From NCBI GenBank assembly GCA_035527275.1, contig DATLBA010000076.1:1-64000 (forward strand): a stretch of DNA of 64,000 bases, written 5' to 3'. The notes under the pieces are model-generated. The model was not told the DNA's origin, searched no databases, and saw only the letters and a list, made by a program, of their open reading frames with translations. Below are positions 24,676 to 34,493 of the stretch, piece by piece (positions within the stretch are counted from its first letter, which is position 1; each line of letters begins with the position of its first letter). The position numbers and the translations under genes are program-made. Source of the DNA: DATLBA01 sp035527275 (lineage in GTDB: Bacteria; Planctomycetota; Phycisphaerae; FEN-1346).

Positions 24676-26421
24676 ATGGACCGTTGGATGGATCCTGAAG
24701 ATTACTTGGAGGAAGCGGATCGCCTCTTCGAGGAGGCGGCCTATGAGGAGGCGCTGCACGCCTGCCGGGGGGCCCTCGAACTGGATCCGGAACATGCCGA
24801 GGCCCAGGCCCTCGCCGGCCGCTGTCTCGCTTACCTCTCTCGCGTGGATGAAGCGGAAAAGGAACTCCTGCGAGCCATCGACAGCGACCGCCAGTGCGTG
24901 GAAGCCTGGTTCGGGCTGGCGTTCGTCTCGTGGTTGCGGGCCGACGACCGCGAAGCGCTCGGGTACCTGAACCGCGCGCGGGACTTGACGCCGGACGACG
25001 AGGCGGTCCTCGCCCAACTGATCGGCGTCTACGGGAACCTGGGACAATTTGACGAGGCCGAACACATTTACCAGGAGGCAACCGACCTTCACCCCGTGTC
25101 CCCGGAGATCGCGTATCAGTGGGGCCTGGTGCTCGCGAAACAAAGCCGCTTGGACGAGGCGATTGCCGTCTGGCGGCGCGCGGCCGAGTGGGACGAGGAG
25201 TTTCCCGACCTCCATCTCGTGATGGCCCGCGCCTACGGCCGCAAGGGCGACCTGGACCGCGCCCACGAGGAGTTGAAGCGAGAACTCGAGTTGTATCCCG
25301 ACAGCCGTGAGGCGCGCTTGGCGCTCGGAGGCTACCATGCGCAGAAGGGAAACCTCAAACGCGCCGTCGAGGTCTACGAGGAACTCCTCCATGAAGCGGC
25401 AGACGATTCGCGCATTCATCTGGAACTGGGGGCGGCATACCGGCTGCTGGAGCAGCCGAACAAGGCGAGGCGGCACCTGTTACGGGCGCTCGAACTCCAG
25501 CCGGGCGACCCCCTCATCCTTTCACAACTGACGGGGCTTCCCCATTCGAAAACCGACATGAGCCGCGCCCGGCGTGTCCTTCGCCGCGCCCTACGCGAGG
25601 AGCCGCATCGCGACGAACTCTACCGGAATCTCTCGGCTCTATTTGCGGGCGAAGGCCGTTTCGACGCCGCCGAGGAAGAACTCCGCCGCGCAATGGCCTT
25701 CTCCGGCCGCGCCCACGAACTCGAGAATGACCTCGGTGTCCTGTTGGCCATGCAGGGGCGGTACGAGGAGGCGCGCGGCGCCTTCGATCGCGGCCTGGCG
25801 CGCCGACGCCTGTCAGAGGCGCTCCTCCCACAGGGACCCGACGACCTGCCGCTCCAAATCAACCGGGCGCTAATCGAAGCCGACCTCGGCCAGCCCGAGG
25901 CAGCCTTGGAGCGCCTGCGCCGGCTCGCCGAAACGAACCCGACGAACCTCGACGTGGTGGGCAATCTTGCCTCGATCCTTCTCGAGGTGCGCCGGCCCGA
26001 GGAGGCGATGGAGGTGGCGCGGCGGCTGGCGGACGAGGCCCCCTTCGACGCGCGGGGGCACTATCTGACCGGCCGAGCCCTGTATGACCTTGAGAAATAC
26101 GAGGACGCCCTCGAGGCGCTGGACCGGGCGGCCCGCGCGGACCCAACCCAGGTGGACACGCTAATTGCCGTCGGCATGTGCCACGCGTCCCTCGGTCGGC
26201 TGGGGGAGTGTCTGTGCGCGTTCGAGCGGGCCCGGAGCCTCGCGCCGAACGACCCGGATGTCCTGTTCAATCTGGGCCTGGCGTATGAGGACGCCGTGGC
26301 CGCCGGTGCCGAGGCCGAGGGCGGCGTGGCCGAGGCCATCGCCCTGTACCGCCGCGTCCTGGAACTCGCCCCGTCCTACCAAGCCGCCAAGGACCGCCTC
26401 GAGGCCCTCGAAGGCAAGTGA
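24676..26421 (+). CDS. Large TPR-repeat protein
   Basis: About 581 residues, nearly all tetratricopeptide repeats (about 15 units at 34-residue spacing, e.g. AYEEALHACRGALELDPEHA, AEHIYQEATDLHPVSPEIAY, EDALEALDRAARADPTQVDT). There is no signal peptide or membrane segment; it starts with an acidic segment (MDPEDYLEEADRLFEEAAYE). Three close in-frame ATGs (24664, 24676, 24688) compete; I chose 24676 because gatgagg lies at a reasonable spacing, but 24664 with gggggag is possible. It is probably a cytosolic scaffold. It follows the lipoprotein gene and may be co-transcribed with it. The C-terminus (GAEAEGGVAEAIALYRR) keeps the repeat. Confidence 0.82.
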   Translation: MDRWMDPEDYLEEADRLFEEAAYEEALHACRGALELDPEHAEAQALAGRCLAYLSRVDEAEKELLRAIDSDRQCVEAWFGLAFVSWLRADDREALGYLNRARDLTPDDEAVLAQLIGVYGNLGQFDEAEHIYQEATDLHPVSPEIAYQWGLVLAKQSRLDEAIAVWRRAAEWDEEFPDLHLVMARAYGRKGDLDRAHEELKRELELYPDSREARLALGGYHAQKGNLKRAVEVYEELLHEAADDSRIHLELGAAYRLLEQPNKARRHLLRALELQPGDPLILSQLTGLPHSKTDMSRARRVLRRALREEPHRDELYRNLSALFAGEGRFDAAEEELRRAMAFSGRAHELENDLGVLLAMQGRYEEARGAFDRGLARRRLSEALLPQGPDDLPLQINRALIEADLGQPEAALERLRRLAETNPTNLDVVGNLASILLEVRRPEEAMEVARRLADEAPFDARGHYLTGRALYDLEKYEDALEALDRAARADPTQVDTLIAVGMCHASLGRLGECLCAFERARSLAPNDPDVLFNLGLAYEDAVAAGAEAEGGVAEAIALYRRVLELAPSYQAAKDRLEALEGK

Positions 26422-26510
26422 TTGGCCGCCAGACCGATGGGATGATGCGCGCGGGGCGGCGCGCGTGCCCGGGCCCCGTTCGTAGATGACGGAGACGGTC
26501 AGGCCGGAAG

Positions 26511-27029
26511 TTAATCGGGCAGGGCCTCAAAAACGTCGCGGAACGCTTGGTGTGCCACATTGTCGTAAAGGACGAATCGGATTTCTTCGAGGCTCGTGTC
26601 GCCTTCGAGATGCCGGGCCACCTCTTCAAGCATCACTTCGGCACATCGGCGCATCGGAAAGCCCGCGATGCCGGTCCCGACGGCGGGGAAGGCGATGGTC
26701 CGGACGCCCAACTCCCTGGCGCGCAGGAGACTTGCGCGCGTCGAGGCGCGGAGGTTCGGTTCGCTGGTCCGTTCACCCAGGCGCATGCTGGCCGCGTGGA
26801 TGACGTACCGCGCTTTGAGGTTGCCGCCGCCGGTGACGGCGGCTTCGCCGAGCGGGATGGGGCCGACCCGGTTGCACTCCTCCTGGACGGCGGGGCCGCC
26901 CTTTCGGCGGATCGCGCCCGCCACGCCGCCGCCCAATTGAAGGTCGTCGTTCGCGGCGTTGACGATAGCATCCGCATCCTGTTCCGTCAGGTCGCCTTGA
27001 AGAATCTTGATCTTGTCTTTCGCGCTCAT
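26511..27029 (-). CDS. Macrodomain protein (ADP-ribose hydrolase type)
   Basis: 172 residues, the length of a free-standing macrodomain. Signature segments: ILQGDLTEQDADAIVNAAND (binding Asp and Asn), LGGGVAGAIRRKGG (glycine-rich loop), a VTGGGNLKARYVIHA strand, and IAFPAVGTGIAGFPMRRCAE (second phosphate loop). This matches the MacroD/YmdB-like group, which removes ADP-ribose or O-acetyl from ADP-ribose; the catalytic assignment is inferred from family. The ATG at 27029 follows a run of G's. It is a single gene, convergent with the TPR gene and divergent from the phosphodiesterase gene. No ADP-ribosyltransferase or toxin partner is nearby. Confidence 0.9.
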   Translation of the reverse strand: MSAKDKIKILQGDLTEQDADAIVNAANDDLQLGGGVAGAIRRKGGPAVQEECNRVGPIPLGEAAVTGGGNLKARYVIHAASMRLGERTSEPNLRASTRASLLRARELGVRTIAFPAVGTGIAGFPMRRCAEVMLEEVARHLEGDTSLEEIRFVLYDNVAHQAFRDVFEALPD

Positions 27030-27153
27030 GGTTTGCCCCCCATGTAACTATTCTTGCGCGGCAGGTCGTGCCCCCTGCTCTCGCGGGCGGCTCGAAGGTG
27101 CGCGACTGCATTGTAGCGGACGGCGCGGCCCAGTCAAGGGTGCGCTCGGAGTA

Positions 27154-27182
27154 TTGCCTGCCGCGCGGACGCCGGTTATGAT
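27154..27182 (+). promoter_or_regulatory. Candidate promoter for the phosphodiesterase gene
   Basis: TTGCCT (27154-27159), 17-base spacer, TATGAT (27177-27182), about 30 bases before the ATG at 27212, whose ribosome-binding site is gggaaagg. Confidence 0.5.
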
Positions 27183-27211
27183 GCGAAGCGGCAGCGGGAA
27201 AGGAACCTACG

Positions 27212-28558
27212 ATGAAGCGGACGCTGGTCATCAACGTCGCGGGCCTGAGCGCTCGTCTCGTATCCGAGATGCCGGCGCTTGCGCGCCCCATCTGGCGCGG
27301 GCCGTGCCTGCCGCTGGAACCGGTTCTGCCCGCGACGACCTGCCCCATGCAGGCGACGCTGACAACAGGCGAGCCGCCCGCGCGGCACGGCATCGTCGCC
27401 AACGGCCTTTACTTTCACGACACGGCCGAGGTGCGGTTCTGGGAGCAGTCGGCGCGACTGGTCGGCGCGCCGCGCGTGTGGAGCCTGGGGCGCGGGAAGC
27501 AGCCCAAGGTCGCGATGCTTTTCTGGCAACAGAGCCTGTACGATCCTACGGTCGATGTGCTGCTCACACCGAAGCCGGTCCATGGGCCGGGCGGGGAGTT
27601 AATCCAAGATTGTTACTCGCGGCCGGCGGACCTGTACGACCGGCTCGTGGAGGGGGAATCGGCGCTCGAGCCCGGCAAGCCGCGCGGGGCCTTTAATTTG
27701 ATGCACTACTGGGGTCCGATGGCGGGCATCGGGTCGAGCCGGTGGATTGCCGATGCGGCCATTGCGGTCTGGCGCGACGAGGAGCCGGACCTGGCGCTCG
27801 TTTACTTGCCGCATCTGGATTACAGCGGTCACCGGAGCGGTCCCTGCTCTGAGGCGCATCGCGCCGCGGCGCGTGAACTCGATTCCTGTCTGGCGGCGCT
27901 TCTTGAAGCCGCCGATGAGGTCGGCGCCCGGACGATCGTCCTCAGCGAGTATTCCTTTGTCCCTGTCCGCCGCGCGGTCGCGCCGAACCGCGCGCTTCGC
28001 GAGGCGGGGTACCTGGCGGTGCGCGAGGTGGCGGGAGGAGAGTACCTGCACCCGGGCGATTTGCGAGCCTTCGCGATGGTGGATAATCAAGTGGCGCACG
28101 TCTATTTTCCCGCCACCGAGAACCTGAAGCGCGATGTGCAGGCCGTCGGGAAATTGCTTGCGGGGCTCGACGGCGTCGCCGAGGTGCTGGACCGCGCAGC
28201 GATGGCCGAGCGCGGTCTGGACCACGTGCGAAGCGGCGAACTGGTCGCGCTGGCAGAGCCCGATGCGCACTTCGTGTATTACTGGTGGCTGGATGACGCC
28301 AAGGCGCCGCCTTTCGCCCGGACCGTGGACATTCACTCAAAGCCCGGCTTCGATCCGGCGGAACTGCTAATTGACGCCGACAGGAAAGGTATTCCGCTTT
28401 CGGCTGACGGGATCCGCGGGTCGCACGGTCTGGTGGGCGAAGGCGACGCCGGCTGGGGTGTGTTCCTCGCATCCGATGCGCCGAAGTCCCTCGCCGGGCG
28501 TGCCTCACTCCGGGCAACCGAGGTCGCTCATCTATTGCTTCCCGACGCCGTGCGGTAG
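27212..28558 (+). CDS. Alkaline-phosphatase-superfamily phosphodiesterase (NPP-like)
   Basis: 448 residues. The nucleophile region is PVLPATTCPMQATLTTGEPP with ARHGIVANG, as in type I phosphodiesterase/nucleotide pyrophosphatase enzymes (the threonine after PATT is the likely nucleophile). Metal ligands follow in YLPHLDYSGHRSG, VLSEYSFVPV, and RGSHG near residue 410. There is no signal peptide, so it is probably cytoplasmic. The family cleaves phosphodiesters or phosphonates in many substrates, and the specific one is unknown. The neighbour 3' is the AsmA-like operon, separated by 121 bases, so it may or may not be co-transcribed. The start is ATG at 27212, following gggaaagg. Confidence 0.85.
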   Translation: MKRTLVINVAGLSARLVSEMPALARPIWRGPCLPLEPVLPATTCPMQATLTTGEPPARHGIVANGLYFHDTAEVRFWEQSARLVGAPRVWSLGRGKQPKVAMLFWQQSLYDPTVDVLLTPKPVHGPGGELIQDCYSRPADLYDRLVEGESALEPGKPRGAFNLMHYWGPMAGIGSSRWIADAAIAVWRDEEPDLALVYLPHLDYSGHRSGPCSEAHRAAARELDSCLAALLEAADEVGARTIVLSEYSFVPVRRAVAPNRALREAGYLAVREVAGGEYLHPGDLRAFAMVDNQVAHVYFPATENLKRDVQAVGKLLAGLDGVAEVLDRAAMAERGLDHVRSGELVALAEPDAHFVYYWWLDDAKAPPFARTVDIHSKPGFDPAELLIDADRKGIPLSADGIRGSHGLVGEGDAGWGVFLASDAPKSLAGRASLRATEVAHLLLPDAVR

Positions 28559-28679
28559 GCGTTGTCGGCGGCGGAGGCGACCGCTTGGCTTGCGGCTCCA
28601 ACGCCCTTTCGGGCTTCCGCTGCGGGAGCCGGGGCGGTATGATTGCCCGACCGAATCGGCTTCGCAGGGCCGCGAACCC

Positions 28680-31600
28680 ATGAGCGAAAGCACAAAGCCA
28701 ACCCGACGCCACCTGTGGCGGGCGCTTTTGATTGCGGCCGCCGCCCTGGTGACCCTGGCGGCGCTGGGGGTGGTTTTTTTGCCCCTGCTGCTCCCCGCGA
28801 GCGCTGTGCGCCGGCAGGTCGAGGGGCTTCTATCGGAGCGGCTCGGCCGTCGCGTGACGATTGAATCGGCAGGTTTTCGTTGGTTCGAAGGTTTAAGATG
28901 CACGGGGCTTCAGGTGGCGCGCCGCGGGGGAAACGGCGAGGGCCTGTTCGCCCGGGCCGACTCGCTGACAGTGGGACTCGGCCTCCTTGACGCGGCCCGG
29001 GCGGCGTGGGGCAGCAACGTGCCGATGGACGTGGTCCGCATCAAGGGCCTTGAGGTGTGGCTCGTCCGCGACGACCAGGGGCGATGGAACGCGGGCGACC
29101 TGGCCGGCGGTGAACCGCTGCGGGCGCGGTCCATCCAGATTACCGACGCCAGCGTTCATGTTGAGAACCAGGCTCTCGACCGCTCCGTCACGCTGACCGG
29201 CGTCAACGGGAGCATCGGAGAACTTATCACCACCGGCCAGGGATACGTGCGTCTGGCGGCCGAGGTGCCAGGTCCGACGCCTGGCCGCGTCGTCGTCACC
29301 GCCAGCACGAATACCCTGGACCCGGCCCGGCGCGACGCGATGGTCGGGAGTCTGAAGGCGGACTGGAGCGGTGTGGCTTGGTCCGAGGCACTGGGGATGG
29401 TGTGGGCCGACCGGGCGGTTCAGAACCTCGTCCGTCGCACGTCCGGCCGCCTGTCGGCAACGTTCGGGAACGGCGCGTGGGGCATCGAGGGGGCAATTCA
29501 AGCGGACGGCGTCCGCCTCCCCTTACCAGGGTCGGAGAGCGACCTGTCGATTCCGCACGCCGTCTTTGGGTTCCAGGTGGCCCGCAACACGCCCGACGAG
29601 CCGCTCAGGTTGAACCTTGTTAAATTCTCTTCGCCCGGCATCAACATGCACTTGTCGGGGTGGGTCAAAACCAGGGATGTGGACCGTCCCGAGATGGACT
29701 TGCACGGGGTGGGAACACTGGCGTGGGCGCCGCTCAGCCAAAGCATCGAGCCGTTTCGCCGCTTCGCCGAACGGTTCGAGCGGCTGGACGGTTGCGCCCG
29801 TCTGCGGTTCTCTCTGGCCGGTGCCGCCGCCGACAAGGGGCTGCATCTCGGCGGGTCGGTGGACCTGACCGACACGCGGGCGGTCTGGCGGAACATTCTA
29901 GAGAAAGAGATTGCCGAACCCCTGTGTTTCGACCTGGAGGCAACGTTCCAAAACGATTTTTCCTGGGTTCACATCGAACGGGCTGACCTGAAGGGTGAGG
30001 CCGGCCGGGTCTGCTCGACGGCGCGTCTGCCTGTGTCGGGGGGGAGCGAAGGCGACTGGTCGCTCCGAGGTGCGTCCGGGGAATTGAAGGCCGAGGTGTC
30101 CGATGTGCGGATGCTTCTAGCACAGATTCCCTGGCTGCGCAGCGCCCTGGGCCGTGTCAACGCCGAAGGACCCCTCGAAGCGCATCTCAAACTTTCTCCC
30201 GGCCCGGCCGACGAGGAAGCGGCCGCGTGGCGGGTGGAACTCGGCGCTGACCTGACCGGGATGGCGGTGCGCGGACCTGAACGGGCGCACAAGCCTGCCG
30301 GAACCGAGGCCCGGCTGGACGCGTCGGCCTTTGTGACGGGCGGGGCCCGGCTAGCCCGCGTGCAGGCGGTGACGATTTGCCTCGGCGACGCGACGCTCGC
30401 CTGGCGCGGGACGGCCGAGCATCGCCGCCCGGCGGAGAAGGGCGCTTCGGGAACCGCCCGTTTTGACGGGACCTTGAGTGTCGAGGCCATGGAAGCCGCC
30501 GGCGCGATCCTGATGCCCGGCCGCTTTGCGTCGGAGGCGCCGCCACTGGCCGGCCGCGCGAGCGTCGGAGTCGAAGCCACCCTGGTGGAGGGGCAACTCG
30601 AGGGCACGCTTGAGGCGGACCTCTCGCAGGCGGCTATTCGGATCGGTGAGTACTTCCGCAAACCCTCCGGCGGGGCCGCCACCGCGCACTTGGCGGGCAA
30701 ATGGCTGCCGGGAGAGCGGAACTATCTGGACGGCCGGGCGGTCCTGGACCTGCCGGGCGCCCGGATTGCCTTTCAGGGAAAGAGCCAGGTTCGCGTCGCG
30801 ACACAGGAGGGCGGTTCGGATGAAGCGCCCCGATTCCTTCTCGTCCGATGGGGTCCGGTCATGCAACTGGACGTCCGGGCTCGCACGGAGGACTTGGCGG
30901 GGGCGCTTGCCCTTTCGCCGTGGTCGGCCGCGAGGCTCGGAGACTGCGTCGCCGGGCCCGTCCAGGCCCATCTGAAATTTTCCTCTACTGCGGAACGTGT
31001 TCGGGTCGGCGGCGACGTGGACTTGACGGCCGCGGCGGTGAACGTCGCGCAGCGGCTCGCCAAAGCGAAGGGCATGCCTCTGGAAGTCAGCCTGTCGGCC
31101 GACTTCACCCCTAGGGGGGGCGCGGGCGGGGAACCGGCGTTTCTGTGCGCAGGGGGGGTGGCGGGCCGGATTGGCGATTCGGTGGTGAACGCGTCGGGGC
31201 GAATGGAAATGGCGGCGCTGCCCACGCCGGCTGCCCTGAAGAGCGCCGACCAGGTGGCGGCGCTTCTGCACCATGCCGACGCAAAAGTCCAGGGCAAGTG
31301 GGTCCATGGCGAGGCCCTTCGGCGCGCGGTTCCGTGGCTGGAGCCGCTGTATGCGCGCTGGAGTCTGGAGGGCCCCACGGCCCTGACAGCCACGTTCTCC
31401 GGCACGCCGAGCCGGGGCGAAGTCCACCTCGACCTCGAGGCCACCCATTGCCGCATCCGTCAGGCCGGCGCCACGCCGAGCAGGGCCGAGACGTCGGTCA
31501 AGCCGGCCGGTACGACCGCCACGTTGGCGCTCGATGTTCGCTTCGGCCAGGTGCCGGGCGAGGTCATCCTCGAGGATTGCCGGATGTGCCTGGCGGACGC

Positions 31601-33038
31601 GACGGCATCGGTGACGGGGCGGCTGCTGTTCGACGATCCGCGTCTGCTGAGCCTGTCGGCGCCGGCGGCCTGGTCGCTGGAGGTCAGGGGTCGGGCGCCC
31701 GACATGGCGACGTTGGCGGCGCTTTCCCCGGCGCAGGTGGCGTCTCTGAAACCGACCGGCGGGGTGACCTTCGACGTCCGGGTTGCCGGCGATGTGTTCG
31801 GCTCGTCGGTCGAGCGGGCGGAGTTGGCCTTCGACGAGGCGGGCTTAGAGTGGCTCGGCAAGCGTGTGCGGCTGGATGGGCCGGTTTCCTACGACGGGGG
31901 GCGGCTGGCCAGTGAAGGGCTGCGCCTGGGGGCCGGGCGCTCCGACGTGACGCTGGTCGTGTATGTGACGGACCCCGCCGATGCGCCGAGGGGTTCGGTC
32001 TTCGTCCGCGGCGAAACGATTGCCCTGGAGGAGGTGCAGACGCTGGTCAAGGAGACGAGTGAACGGCTGGCGGCATGGGCGGGCGCGCCGCGCGAAGGGG
32101 CCGCAGCCCAGAGACCGGTGGACGAGGTCCCGGCCCGGCTGGCGAATCGCCTCCGTCGCCTGCTTAGCCGCGCGCACGTCTCCGGCGACATCGAACTCGG
32201 TCATGTCACCCTGACGATTCCGGACTGGAAGACGACCTATGAATTCCTGGACCTGGCGGCAGCGTGTCGGCTGGACGGGAGCCGGTTCATTATGCCGCGC
32301 TTCCAGTGCAAGTTGAACGACGGCACGGTGGCGGGCGAGTTGGCATTGGATTTCAAGGGCGAGGCGCCCGTCCTGTCGCTTTCGTATGAGGCGCTGGACC
32401 TGGAGATGCGCGACAACCTGCGACCGTTCGTCGACCAGACGTTCCCAGGGATGGAAGCGTCCGGCCGATTTACGCACCGTGAGACGATGACCCGGCGCCT
32501 CGAGGAGGGGACGTATCCGGTCGGCGAAGGGGAAACGGTGCTGACCGACGGCCTCTTGAAAGGGCCGTCCGCGCCGGACTACGTCACGAGCCTCTTTCCA
32601 GGTCTGAAACTGACCACCTACCATTTTAACCGGATGAGCAACGTCTTCGAGCACGAGGCGGACGGAACCACGCAGAACCGGATGATCTTCGACGGCAAGT
32701 CGTACGATATTTTTATCTTCGGCGCAACCCGCGCCGACGGGACGATTCGCTACACGCTCGGCGTGGACCTGTCGGTCAGCCTGGGGTCGAAGGTCTGGAC
32801 GCGAATGCTGGACCAGGGCAAGATTCCGCTGATGCATTACACAGGCCGCATCGTGGACACACAGTACGTCCCGCCGGGTCCCGAAATCCGCTACGTCCTG
32901 CCACACGAACTGGCGTATGACGTGTTCATACGGCGCAATCTGCTGGTGCAACTGCTGGCGCAACTTGGCGAGAAGCCGCCGAAGATCGAGCGGCCGCCTC
33001 CGTCACCCGCCCGGCGCCGCGGGAGCGTGGAGCCCTGA
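28680..33038 (+). CDS. AsmA-like large envelope protein
   Basis: A 1452-residue protein with one N-terminal membrane segment (about 14-36, ALLIAAAALVTLAALGVVFL) followed by a long, repetitive beta-rich body. It starts with the AsmA-like opening PASAVRRQVEGLLSERLGRR VTIES, typical of AsmA/YhdP-type proteins, which are thought to bridge lipids between membranes. The C-terminal part has VLTDGLLKGPSAPDYVTSLF-like strands also seen in AsmA C-domains. Start ATG at 28680; the ribosome-binding site is weak. The stop is directly followed by ubiD, so it heads the menaquinone gene run, and a link to quinone or lipid transport is plausible but only inferred from position. Confidence 0.75.
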   Translation: MSESTKPTRRHLWRALLIAAAALVTLAALGVVFLPLLLPASAVRRQVEGLLSERLGRRVTIESAGFRWFEGLRCTGLQVARRGGNGEGLFARADSLTVGLGLLDAARAAWGSNVPMDVVRIKGLEVWLVRDDQGRWNAGDLAGGEPLRARSIQITDASVHVENQALDRSVTLTGVNGSIGELITTGQGYVRLAAEVPGPTPGRVVVTASTNTLDPARRDAMVGSLKADWSGVAWSEALGMVWADRAVQNLVRRTSGRLSATFGNGAWGIEGAIQADGVRLPLPGSESDLSIPHAVFGFQVARNTPDEPLRLNLVKFSSPGINMHLSGWVKTRDVDRPEMDLHGVGTLAWAPLSQSIEPFRRFAERFERLDGCARLRFSLAGAAADKGLHLGGSVDLTDTRAVWRNILEKEIAEPLCFDLEATFQNDFSWVHIERADLKGEAGRVCSTARLPVSGGSEGDWSLRGASGELKAEVSDVRMLLAQIPWLRSALGRVNAEGPLEAHLKLSPGPADEEAAAWRVELGADLTGMAVRGPERAHKPAGTEARLDASAFVTGGARLARVQAVTICLGDATLAWRGTAEHRRPAEKGASGTARFDGTLSVEAMEAAGAILMPGRFASEAPPLAGRASVGVEATLVEGQLEGTLEADLSQAAIRIGEYFRKPSGGAATAHLAGKWLPGERNYLDGRAVLDLPGARIAFQGKSQVRVATQEGGSDEAPRFLLVRWGPVMQLDVRARTEDLAGALALSPWSAARLGDCVAGPVQAHLKFSSTAERVRVGGDVDLTAAAVNVAQRLAKAKGMPLEVSLSADFTPRGGAGGEPAFLCAGGVAGRIGDSVVNASGRMEMAALPTPAALKSADQVAALLHHADAKVQGKWVHGEALRRAVPWLEPLYARWSLEGPTALTATFSGTPSRGEVHLDLEATHCRIRQAGATPSRAETSVKPAGTTATLALDVRFGQVPGEVILEDCRMCLADATASVTGRLLFDDPRLLSLSAPAAWSLEVRGRAPDMATLAALSPAQVASLKPTGGVTFDVRVAGDVFGSSVERAELAFDEAGLEWLGKRVRLDGPVSYDGGRLASEGLRLGAGRSDVTLVVYVTDPADAPRGSVFVRGETIALEEVQTLVKETSERLAAWAGAPREGAAAQRPVDEVPARLANRLRRLLSRAHVSGDIELGHVTLTIPDWKTTYEFLDLAAACRLDGSRFIMPRFQCKLNDGTVAGELALDFKGEAPVLSLSYEALDLEMRDNLRPFVDQTFPGMEASGRFTHRETMTRRLEEGTYPVGEGETVLTDGLLKGPSAPDYVTSLFPGLKLTTYHFNRMSNVFEHEADGTTQNRMIFDGKSYDIFIFGATRADGTIRYTLGVDLSVSLGSKVWTRMLDQGKIPLMHYTGRIVDTQYVPPGPEIRYVLPHELAYDVFIRRNLLVQLLAQLGEKPPKIERPPPSPARRRGSVEP

Positions 33039-34493
33039 ATGGCCGGTCAGGACCTCCGGACTTTCATTGCGCGGCTGGAAGCGGCGGGCCAGTTGCGCCG
33101 CGTCACGGCCGAAGTCTCGGCGGACCTGGAGATCGCCGAGATTGCAAGCCGCCTCGTCGCCGCCGCCGGCCCGGCGGCGCTCTTTGAAAACGTAGCCGGA
33201 CACACGATGCCCGTCCTCCTCGGCGCATTTGCGTCGATGGGGCGGATGGCCTGGGCGCTGGGCGCCGAGAGCGTTGAGGACGTCGCCGGCCGGGTGGCGG
33301 GGCTGTTGCGGCCACGCCTTGCGGGCGGATTGGGCGCAACAATCAAAGCCGCACCACGCCTGCTGAAACTCACTGGTCTCCGACCGAAGGTCGTCCGCTC
33401 CGCTCCCTCCCAGGAAGTCGTCCACACGGACAACGCGGATATCGGGCGGCTCCCGATCCTCAAGTGCTGGCCGGGGGACGGCGGGCGCTACATCACCCTG
33501 GCCCAGGTCTATACGACCGGCCCGGACGGCAAAAATCGCAACGTGGGGATGTATCGGCTCCAGGTGTTCGGCCCTCGGCGTCTGGGGATGCATTGGCACC
33601 GCGATCACGACGGGGCGCGCAACTTCCGGGCGTGGGCCGAGCACGGCCGCGACGCGCCGGGCATGCCGGTCGCGGTCGCCCTCGGCGGCGACCCGGTCCT
33701 GACGTATGCCGCCACCGCCCCGCTGCCTTACGGGATGGATGAACTCGTTTTTGCGGGCTTCCTTCGCGGCGAAGCGGTGCGACTTGTGCCGTGCAGAACG
33801 GTCCCGCTTGAGGTGCCCGCGGACGCCGAGATCGTTATCGAAGGCACTGTTGACTTTGAGGAGCGCGCCCTGGAGGGGCCGTTCGGGGACCACACCGGTT
33901 ATTACACGCCGCCTGAGGAGTATCCCGTGATGCGCGTGACGGCCATCACGCACCGCGCGGACGCCATCTATCCGACGACGGTTGTCGGCCGCTTCCCCAA
34001 GGAGGACTGTTACCTGGCGAAGACGACCGAGCGGCTCTTCCTGCCGGTCATCCGGACCTTCGTGCCGGAGGTGGTGGACCTGAATCTGCCGCTGTTCGGC
34101 GTCTTTCACAACTGGGCGTTTGTCTCGATCCGAAAGACGCACCCGCATCAGGCGCACAAGGTGATGCATGCGCTGTGGGGCCTGGGGCAGATGATGTACA
34201 CGAAGTTTCTGGTGGTCGTGGACGCGGACGTGAACGTCCAGAATCCGGAAGAGGTCTTGTGGCGCGTCGGGGCCGAGGCCGACCCGAAGCGCGATGCCAT
34301 CCTTACGACCGGTCCGGCCGACGTCCTGGACCATGCAGCGCCGAAAAGCGGCGCGGCGGGAAAACTCGGCATCGACGCAACGCGCAAACTCCCCGAGGAA
34401 GCGGGCGGACAGCCCTGGCCCCAACCTTTGAGGAGCGATGCCGACACGGCGGCGCGCGTCACCCGCCGGTGGAAAGAATATGGCCTCGAGTGA
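33039..34493 (+). CDS. ubiD: UbiD-family decarboxylase, menaquinone (MqnL-type)
   Basis: 484 residues. Typical UbiD segments are HTDNADIGRLPILKCWPGDG, GGRYITLAQVYTTGPDG, NRNVGMYRLQVFG, the prFMN/substrate region GPFGDHTGYYTPPEEYPVMR, and FPKEDCYLAKTTERLFLP. UbiD enzymes decarboxylate aromatic acids with prenylated FMN; here the partner UbiX gene is four genes downstream and MqnE is present, so the likely substrate is the prenylated 1,4-dihydroxy-6-naphthoate of the futalosine pathway (inference from context). The start ATG at 33039 abuts the AsmA stop (33036-33038); it overlaps ubiE by 14 bases. A position within the futalosine operon strengthens the call over phenolic-acid decarboxylases. 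Confidence 0.92.
   Translation: MAGQDLRTFIARLEAAGQLRRVTAEVSADLEIAEIASRLVAAAGPAALFENVAGHTMPVLLGAFASMGRMAWALGAESVEDVAGRVAGLLRPRLAGGLGATIKAAPRLLKLTGLRPKVVRSAPSQEVVHTDNADIGRLPILKCWPGDGGRYITLAQVYTTGPDGKNRNVGMYRLQVFGPRRLGMHWHRDHDGARNFRAWAEHGRDAPGMPVAVALGGDPVLTYAATAPLPYGMDELVFAGFLRGEAVRLVPCRTVPLEVPADAEIVIEGTVDFEERALEGPFGDHTGYYTPPEEYPVMRVTAITHRADAIYPTTVVGRFPKEDCYLAKTTERLFLPVIRTFVPEVVDLNLPLFGVFHNWAFVSIRKTHPHQAHKVMHALWGLGQMMYTKFLVVVDADVNVQNPEEVLWRVGAEADPKRDAILTTGPADVLDHAAPKSGAAGKLGIDATRKLPEEAGGQPWPQPLRSDADTAARVTRRWKEYGLE

Noticed and set aside
28371..28679. Long upstream extension of the AsmA-like gene
   Set aside because: It overlaps the phosphodiesterase gene in another frame and lacks a membrane-type start; ATG 28680 begins directly with a basic head and helix.
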